Shown here: positions 58,656 through 64,000 of the stretch, one piece after another
Numbering within the stretch: the first letter of the stretch is position 1
Layout: each line of letters begins with the position of its first letter
DNA from: UBA4416 sp943362175
GTDB taxonomy: Bacteria; Bacteroidota; Bacteroidia; B-17B0; Aurantibacillaceae
NCBI GenBank assembly: GCA_943362175.1
Contig: CALRIU020000023.1
Coordinates: 21,367-85,366 of the forward strand
Length of the DNA stretch: 64,000 nucleotides
Direction: 5' to 3'
The notes under the pieces: generated by a model
Database searches by the model: none
Seen by the model: only the letters and a program-made list of their open reading frames with translations
What the model was told of the DNA's origin: nothing
Made by a program: the position numbers and the translations under genes

Positions 58656-61600
58656 ATGATTAAAAAAATTACGACTATTTCACTGGTAACAGCTTTGTTA
58701 TCTTTGCTAAGCATGAACACGCTCACCGGACAGGTAAGCTTGACCAATGCGGCGGCCAGCGCATTGATCGATTTTTCGAATACAACACCTTCAAGCGTTG
58801 GTACGACACCGGCAACGGCTTATGCCGCTGCGGGCTTCTCGGCTAATCCGACTACTGCCGGCAGGTTGAATTCCAATGCATGGGCATTGACGGGATGGAG
58901 CGATGGTGCGGTTACTTTCGGAGGAAGTAATGTAACGGGTGACTATATCAGAGGTGCGACTTCTGTATCCGTGACCACAGGCGGCATGTATGCTTATACC
59001 GGAGCACCGGGCAGCGCCGCAAATCCGGCCTTTATGTTTCAACCGGGAGGAAGCGATTTTGCACCGGGTACGTTGACGCTGAGGGTTGTCAATAATGGCA
59101 CTACAGCAATCAACAGCTTTACAATTTCTTACGACTTATATGTGAGAAACGATCAGGCAAGATCCAGCAGCTTTAATTTTTCCTATTCACTGGATAATTC
59201 ATCATACACCGCGGTATCCGCTTTGGATTATACCAGTGGTGCCGCGTTAGATGCCCTGGGCTGGGTAAAAGTAGGAACGTCTCCCTCCCGTTCAACGGTC
59301 ATCAACTCCTTAAATATTGCACCGGGCGGCTTTTTCTATATCCGCTGGAGCTCTAATGATGTGGCAGGTTCAGGCTCAAGAGATGAGCTTGGTTTGGACG
59401 ATATCTCCATCAACGCAGCTTTTGTGGTCAATCCTTCATTCAATGTTACCAATAACGGTCTTCAGCCAACAGCAGCTTCCATTCTTCAGGGAAGTAACAA
59501 GAACATGCTTCAGCGGTTTGTTCTCAGGGAAACGAATGTGGCCGCAGGCACTTTAAATACGATCACTATTCCTTTAACCGGGACATATATGGCAAGCGAT
59601 ATCAATGCTGCGGGCTTAAAATTATATACAGCACCTACCAATAACTATGCTTCTGCGACAGTATTATCGGCGCAGGCATCGCTGGCCTCAGGTTCAGGAG
59701 AATCGGTGAGCTTCAGCTCACTGAACTATGCTGTGGCACAAAACAGTACGCAGTATTTCTGGATCACAGCTGATGTTTCCGCTTCAGGAACTGTAGGAAA
59801 TACGATCAGGGCCACGGCACTCAATGCAGGCAATTTTACCTTCGCAGCAGGCACGGTGACGGCTTCTGTTAACCAGGGAGGTATTCAGACCATCTCTGCA
59901 CCAACACCTTCCCTGAATGTGACCGATAACGGCACACAGCCCGCTTCCGCGTCTGTGCTCCAAAATACAACGAATAACCTTTTGCAAAGTTTTGTGGTGA
60001 CAGAAGGAAACGTGGCCGCTGCCACCTTAAATGTAGTTGCCATTCCTCTCGCCGGAACGTATTCCGCCAGCGATATCAATGGAGCGGGCCTGAAGCTGTA
60101 TGCTTCCACAACCAATAGCTTTACATCTGCCACCGTTTTGTCAGCTAGTGTATCAACCTCATCAGGTTCCGGAGAAACAGCGCTGTTTAACGGGTTAAAC
60201 TATGCCATTGCCAAAAACAGCACGCATTATTTCTGGGTAACGGCTGATATCGCTAATTCAGCCACTGTAGGAAACACGATCAATGCCTCGGCCCTGAGCG
60301 CAAGCAATTTCAGTTTTACATCCGCTGCACCTACCGTATCCGTTAATGTCGGTGGTGTTCAGACGATCGATGCCGCTCCCGTGCTGACTCAGCTTCGTAC
60401 TTCGTATTGCGGCTATACCGCTCAGAGCTTCGGGGAATTCATTGGTGCCGATTCGGTATTAGGCGCACATCACTACCGTTTTCAACTGGTAAATTCAGCA
60501 ACGTCCTTTACGCAAACCTTCACCAACTCCTCAGGCTATCCATACCTGACGCTGTATACCATTCCTGGGATCAGCTACAATACGACGTATACGGTAACGG
60601 TAGCCTGGTCTGCAGACAATGTGACCTGGAGCAATTACGGCAGTCCTTGTACAATTACGTCGCCAATGAACGAAGTCACCGAATTACAACCGGCATATTG
60701 CGGCTTTACGGCCTCGAGCTATTCACAGATTATTTATGCCAACCGGGTAAGCGGTGCTACCCAGTACGAGTATAAACTGGTGAACGCGGCACAAAGCTAT
60801 ACGCAGACCTTTGTGAAGACGAACAATAACTTTAACCTGTCGCAGTTCACGGGCTTACAGCCGGGCACGACTTATTCCGTGTCCTTGCGAGTGTTCATTT
60901 TTGGTGCCTGGGATATTTATGGCAGCAGCTGCAATGTGACAACGCCATCGGGCGTCACGACGACGTCCCTGCAATCCACCAGCTGCGGTGTGACGGTGAG
61001 CTCTTACCCACAGATCCTCTATGCAGTTCCGGTAGTGAATGCCACACAGTACGAATACCGGGTGATGAATGCCGCCTTAAGCTACACACAGACCTTTGTA
61101 AAAACGAACAACAACTTTAACCTGGGCCAGTTTACGGGCTTGACCAATGGAACCACTTACTCGGTAGCAGTAAGAGCCAACGTGGGCGGCGTATGGGGCA
61201 ATTTTGCCAACAACTGCCAGGTGACGACGCCATCTACTGTTCCAACCACCTCTTTACAGCCTGCCTCTTGTGGCATCACCGCCAGCAGCTATGCCCAGGT
61301 ACTATATGCCGTTGCCTTAACCGGAGCGACACAGTACGAGTACAGGCTTGAGAATGCCGCTGCCAGCTACACACAGAGCTTTGTAAAAACGAACAACAAC
61401 TTTAACCTGACCCAATTTACGGGTCTGACGAACGGCACGACGTATTCGGTAAGCGTCAGAGCTAATGTCGGCGGCTCCTGGGGCAACTTCGGCCCGGTAT
61501 GCACGGTAGCCACACCGGCCTCCTCTCCAACAACGTCGTTACAACCGGCCTCTTGTGGGATTACCTTATCAAGCTATACGCAGATCCTGTATGCGGTAGC

Positions 61601-62135
61601 GGTAACGGGTGCCACACAGTACGAGTACAAGCTTGAGAACACAAGCCTTGGCTACAGCCAGAGCTTTGTAAAAACAAACAATAACTTCAACTTTGGCCAG
61701 TTCACCGGCCTGGCGAACAGCACGGCTTACGATGTACAGGTACGCGTGTTCTTCAACGGCGGCTGGGGCAGCTACGGCAGCATTTGCACGATCACCACAC
61801 CGGCCTCTGCCCTTATGCTGAACGGGAACACCGGTATGGCTTCGAGAGAAGGAATTGAAAATGCCGATCCTACTCTTGCAGAAAACAGCTTCAATGCCCT
61901 TGCCTATCCGAACCCGTTCAACAAGGAGTTCTCCCTGACGCTGTTGAGCTATACGGTGAATGAACCGGTACACATCCGTGTGTATGACGCTACGGGCAAG
62001 CTGGTAGAGCAGCACGATGTGTCTGCAGAAACGGTAAAAGAGCTGACCATAGGTGCAGGCTATGCCGAAGGCTTATACAACATTATGGTGAGCCAGGGAA
62101 CACAACACAAATCCATTAAAGTCATCAGACAATAG
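58656..62135 (+). CDS. Large repetitive T9SS-secreted surface protein
   Basis: 1159 residues with a signal peptide at 1-26 (ISLVTALLSLLSMNTLTGQ). About 27-255 is a beta-sandwich-like region. Two ~160-residue modules follow from about 258 and 416 (NVTNNGLQPTAASILQGS, IPLTGTYMASDINAAGLKLY, YFWITADVSASGTVGNTI). Then come five Cys-containing repeats of ~95 residues, each opening L-Q-P-x-x-C-G and carrying FVKTNNNFNL in four of five, reminiscent of fibronectin III. The last ~80 residues are a T9SS type A sorting domain (YPNPFNKEFSLTL, GKLVEQHD, HKSIKVIRQ). Exported by T9SS and probably surface-attached; adhesion is inference. A strong terminator follows. Confidence 0.9.
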   Translation: MIKKITTISLVTALLSLLSMNTLTGQVSLTNAAASALIDFSNTTPSSVGTTPATAYAAAGFSANPTTAGRLNSNAWALTGWSDGAVTFGGSNVTGDYIRGATSVSVTTGGMYAYTGAPGSAANPAFMFQPGGSDFAPGTLTLRVVNNGTTAINSFTISYDLYVRNDQARSSSFNFSYSLDNSSYTAVSALDYTSGAALDALGWVKVGTSPSRSTVINSLNIAPGGFFYIRWSSNDVAGSGSRDELGLDDISINAAFVVNPSFNVTNNGLQPTAASILQGSNKNMLQRFVLRETNVAAGTLNTITIPLTGTYMASDINAAGLKLYTAPTNNYASATVLSAQASLASGSGESVSFSSLNYAVAQNSTQYFWITADVSASGTVGNTIRATALNAGNFTFAAGTVTASVNQGGIQTISAPTPSLNVTDNGTQPASASVLQNTTNNLLQSFVVTEGNVAAATLNVVAIPLAGTYSASDINGAGLKLYASTTNSFTSATVLSASVSTSSGSGETALFNGLNYAIAKNSTHYFWVTADIANSATVGNTINASALSASNFSFTSAAPTVSVNVGGVQTIDAAPVLTQLRTSYCGYTAQSFGEFIGADSVLGAHHYRFQLVNSATSFTQTFTNSSGYPYLTLYTIPGISYNTTYTVTVAWSADNVTWSNYGSPCTITSPMNEVTELQPAYCGFTASSYSQIIYANRVSGATQYEYKLVNAAQSYTQTFVKTNNNFNLSQFTGLQPGTTYSVSLRVFIFGAWDIYGSSCNVTTPSGVTTTSLQSTSCGVTVSSYPQILYAVPVVNATQYEYRVMNAALSYTQTFVKTNNNFNLGQFTGLTNGTTYSVAVRANVGGVWGNFANNCQVTTPSTVPTTSLQPASCGITASSYAQVLYAVALTGATQYEYRLENAAASYTQSFVKTNNNFNLTQFTGLTNGTTYSVSVRANVGGSWGNFGPVCTVATPASSPTTSLQPASCGITLSSYTQILYAVAVTGATQYEYKLENTSLGYSQSFVKTNNNFNFGQFTGLANSTAYDVQVRVFFNGGWGSYGSICTITTPASALMLNGNTGMASREGIENADPTLAENSFNALAYPNPFNKEFSLTLLSYTVNEPVHIRVYDATGKLVEQHDVSAETVKELTIGAGYAEGLYNIMVSQGTQHKSIKVIRQ

Positions 62136-62157
62136 AATCATCTGAATTTTTCTAAAA

Positions 62158-62198
62158 GACAAAACGCATAGCTCCCGAAAGGTGGCTATGCGTTTGTC
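62158..62198 (+). terminator. Rho-independent terminator after 58656-62135
   Basis: AAACGCATAGC (62162-62172) / GCTATGCGTTT (62185-62195); the stem extends to GACAAA/TTTGTC with one bulged A. It starts about 23 bp after the stop codon. Confidence 0.85.
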
Positions 62199-62301
62199 GT
62201 ATGGAACACCGGGGTGCCGGGTATAGTTAATGACAACAGTGGTTAACACAAGCATAAACTTAACTTAATGGAGAACCAGCATAGGTAGTTATAAACATCT
62301 G

Positions 62302-62309
62302 TAATTTTG
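62302..62309 (+). promoter_or_regulatory. -7 promoter element TAATTTTG before 62348
   Basis: TAnnTTTG match, 39 bp before the ATG; no clear -33 element. Confidence 0.4.
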
Positions 62310-62347
62310 ATGCCCGTAGTACACCACGTAAAAATACTACCCTCCCC

Positions 62348-64000
62348 ATGGCAAAAAAAATTACACGCTTTTTCGTAATAGCTTTATTTCTGGTATTAGG
62401 TTTTACAAACCTGCTTTCTCAAACCACACTGGTTAATTATGATTTTAACTCGGCGAGCTCTTACCCGGTGCTGCCGACAACAACAGTGGCCAACGTAACT
62501 TCTTCCGCAAATTGTACCGAGGCCTTTACCACCTTCGGTGGAGTAGCTACGACGGCCGGGGCTTTCACGGCGAACTCTACAGCAGGTAATGCCATTGCGA
62601 TGAATAATTCCAGCGGAACGAATACCAAATATTTTACGTTTAGCTTAGGAGGATCAGCCCTTGCCAATTATAAAACGCTGAAATTGTATTTCCAGGCCCA
62701 ACGTTCGAATACAGGCGCAACGCTTGTCACTGTTCAGTATAGCCTGAATGGCGGTGCTTATACGGCATTTACGACGAACACGATGAGTCCGCAAACAGCC
62801 TTCAATGCGATAACCCTCGTCTTGCCTGCAGCAGTAGATAATCCGACATCGCTCGACATCCGGCTTTTTGCCAGCGGGGCATCGGGTACAGGTACCCTGA
62901 GGATTGATAACTTCCAGGTGCAGGGTATATTGTCACCGGCAGCTCCGCCTTTAAATATTACCAATAACGGCCTTCAGCCAAATGCCGCCTCCATTCTTCA
63001 AAACTCCAACGATAATATTCTTCAGCGTTTTACAATTACAGAGGGAAATGTCGCTGCGGCCACATTAAACAGCATTGCCATTCCTTTGGCAGGAACTTAT
63101 ACTGCCAGTGATATTGATGCCCTTGGTTTAAAGTTATACGGTGGTACCAGCAACAGCTTTGCGTCTGCCACCTTATTATCCTCCAAAACATCTGCGTCTT
63201 CGGGCTCAGGAGAAACGGTAAGTTTCAATTCCCTGAATTACGCCATTGCTAAAAATACGGCCCGTTATTTTTGGGTGACAGGCGATGTTTCCGCTTCAGG
63301 AACTGTAGGAAATACGATCAGGGCCACGGCACTTAATGCAGGCAATTTTACCTTCGCTGCCGGATCAGTGACGGCATCGGTTAATGCCGGCGGCATTCAG
63401 ACGATCGCTGCGCCGGTTCCGTCTCTGAATATCAGTGATAACGGAGTTCAGCCTGCTGCGGCTACTGTGCTTCAAAACAGTAACGGCAACCTGCTCCAGA
63501 GCTTTAGGATTGCAGAAGGCAACGTGGCCTCTGCCACCTTAAACGTAGTTGCCATTCCTCTCGCCGGAACGTATTCTGCCAGCGATGTCAACGGTTCGGG
63601 TTTGAAGTTATACGCTTCTGCTACCAATAATTTTGCGTCGGCCACATTACTATCTTCTAACGCTTCACTGGCAGCAGGCTCTGGGGAAACGGTAAACTTC
63701 AACAGCCTGAACTATGCTATTGCGAAAAACAGCGCGCATTATTTCTGGGTAACAGCGGATATCGCTAATTCAGCCACTGTAGGAAATACGATCAGTGCCT
63801 CGGCCCTGAGTGCAGGGAATTTTACCTTTGCAGCCGGTTCGGTGATTGCTTCCGTTAATGCCGGTGGTGTTCAGACGATCGATGCCGCTCCCGTGCTGAC
63901 TCAGCTTCGTACTTCGTATTGCGGCTATACCGCTCAGAGCTTCGGGGAATTCATTGGTGCCGATTCGGTATTAGGCGCACATCACTACCGTTTTCAACTG
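62348..64000 (+). CDS. Large repetitive secreted protein, paralogue of 58656 (cut by window edge)
   Basis: 551 codons are visible from ATG 62348, open to the edge. A signal peptide (FFVIALFLVLGFTNLLSQ) is followed by a ~180-residue N-terminal region unlike that of its neighbour, then the same ~160-residue modules at about 62957 and 63422 (NITNNGLQPNAASILQNS; NISDNGVQPAAATVLQNS) and the beginning of the Cys-repeat region (LRTSYCGYTAQSFGEF). From 63863 to the edge the DNA is identical to 60351-60488 of the neighbour. A T9SS sorting domain is expected beyond the edge but not seen. Separate promoter element and preceding terminator argue for independent expression. Confidence 0.88.
   Translation, partial: MAKKITRFFVIALFLVLGFTNLLSQTTLVNYDFNSASSYPVLPTTTVANVTSSANCTEAFTTFGGVATTAGAFTANSTAGNAIAMNNSSGTNTKYFTFSLGGSALANYKTLKLYFQAQRSNTGATLVTVQYSLNGGAYTAFTTNTMSPQTAFNAITLVLPAAVDNPTSLDIRLFASGASGTGTLRIDNFQVQGILSPAAPPLNITNNGLQPNAASILQNSNDNILQRFTITEGNVAAATLNSIAIPLAGTYTASDIDALGLKLYGGTSNSFASATLLSSKTSASSGSGETVSFNSLNYAIAKNTARYFWVTGDVSASGTVGNTIRATALNAGNFTFAAGSVTASVNAGGIQTIAAPVPSLNISDNGVQPAAATVLQNSNGNLLQSFRIAEGNVASATLNVVAIPLAGTYSASDVNGSGLKLYASATNNFASATLLSSNASLAAGSGETVNFNSLNYAIAKNSAHYFWVTADIANSATVGNTISASALSAGNFTFAAGSVIASVNAGGVQTIDAAPVLTQLRTSYCGYTAQSFGEFIGADSVLGAHHYRFQL
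63863..64000 (+). repeat. 138-bp direct repeat of 60351-60488
   Basis: Every base agrees between the two copies at an offset of 3512 bp, including third codon positions, and the match runs off the window edge. It covers the end of the second ~160-residue module and the start of the first Cys repeat. Confidence 0.92.

Noticed and set aside
60407..60775. Alternative-frame open frames inside the repetitive T9SS genes
   Set aside because: The main frame is continuous through 1159 codons with repeat structure and a sorting domain; these are shadows of repeated sequence.

Overview
The window is a stretch of a Bacteroidota chromosome. The evidence is type IX secretion (T9SS) C-terminal sorting domains on four large secreted proteins, -7 promoter elements of the form TAnnTTTG, few Shine-Dalgarno sequences, and the families DUF4349, DUF4412, ORF6N, BtrH and DarB-like. 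There is no rRNA, so I do not go below phylum; the Chitinophagales/Sphingobacteriales side is a guess. Protein-level matches to families come from memory; no search was run.

Layout. 1-1745 (minus): the end of an operon with a FabZ-like hotdog protein, an ABC ATPase and a truncated ABC-2 permease. 1827-10776: DUF4349 lipoprotein, DUF4412 protein, YraN, an ECF sigma/anti-sigma pair, a LysM lytic transglycosylase, then a plus-strand group with a SCO1 protein and a SCO-like paralogue lacking the copper cysteines. 10869-16463 (minus): PASTA protein, two tandem paralogous T9SS proteins and an RluD-type pseudouridine synthase. 16659-30412 (plus): the translation/transcription core, tRNA-Thr-Tyr-Gly-Thr, tuf, tRNA-Trp, secE, nusG, rplK-rplA-rplJ-rplL-rpoB-rpoC, with a strong upstream promoter, a probable attenuator before rpoB and a terminator after rpoC.

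30616-39374 is mixed: ORF6N protein, a divergent HxlR/DsbA-like pair, a BtrH-type protein with a small partner, a DarB-like ketosynthase, trigger factor, an alpha/beta-hydrolase without its nucleophile and a PAS-LuxR regulator. The FabZ-like/ABC genes at the left edge and the DarB-like/BtrH genes here all recall flexirubin/dialkylresorcinol clusters, but in this window they are about 31 kb apart.

39491-44277 is a probable surface O-acylation module (two SGNH proteins and an MBOAT). 44782-58445 is one long polysaccharide operon: UDP-sugar epimerase, flippase, NeuD-like acetyltransferase, glycosyltransferases, asparagine synthase, a Wzy-like membrane protein, hexapeptide acyltransferases, a DUF354 protein and two NodB-like deacetylase-fold proteins. 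Inside it, about 53.2-56.03 kb is clearly more AT-rich and ends in a 27-codon remnant of a second asparagine synthase, which looks like the scar of a cassette exchange. 58656 to the end holds two very large repetitive T9SS proteins, the second cut by the window edge, sharing long identical DNA.

Intergenic DNA carries two families of dispersed palindromic repeats. One of them has a terminal stem that varies in a base-pair-conserving way between copies.
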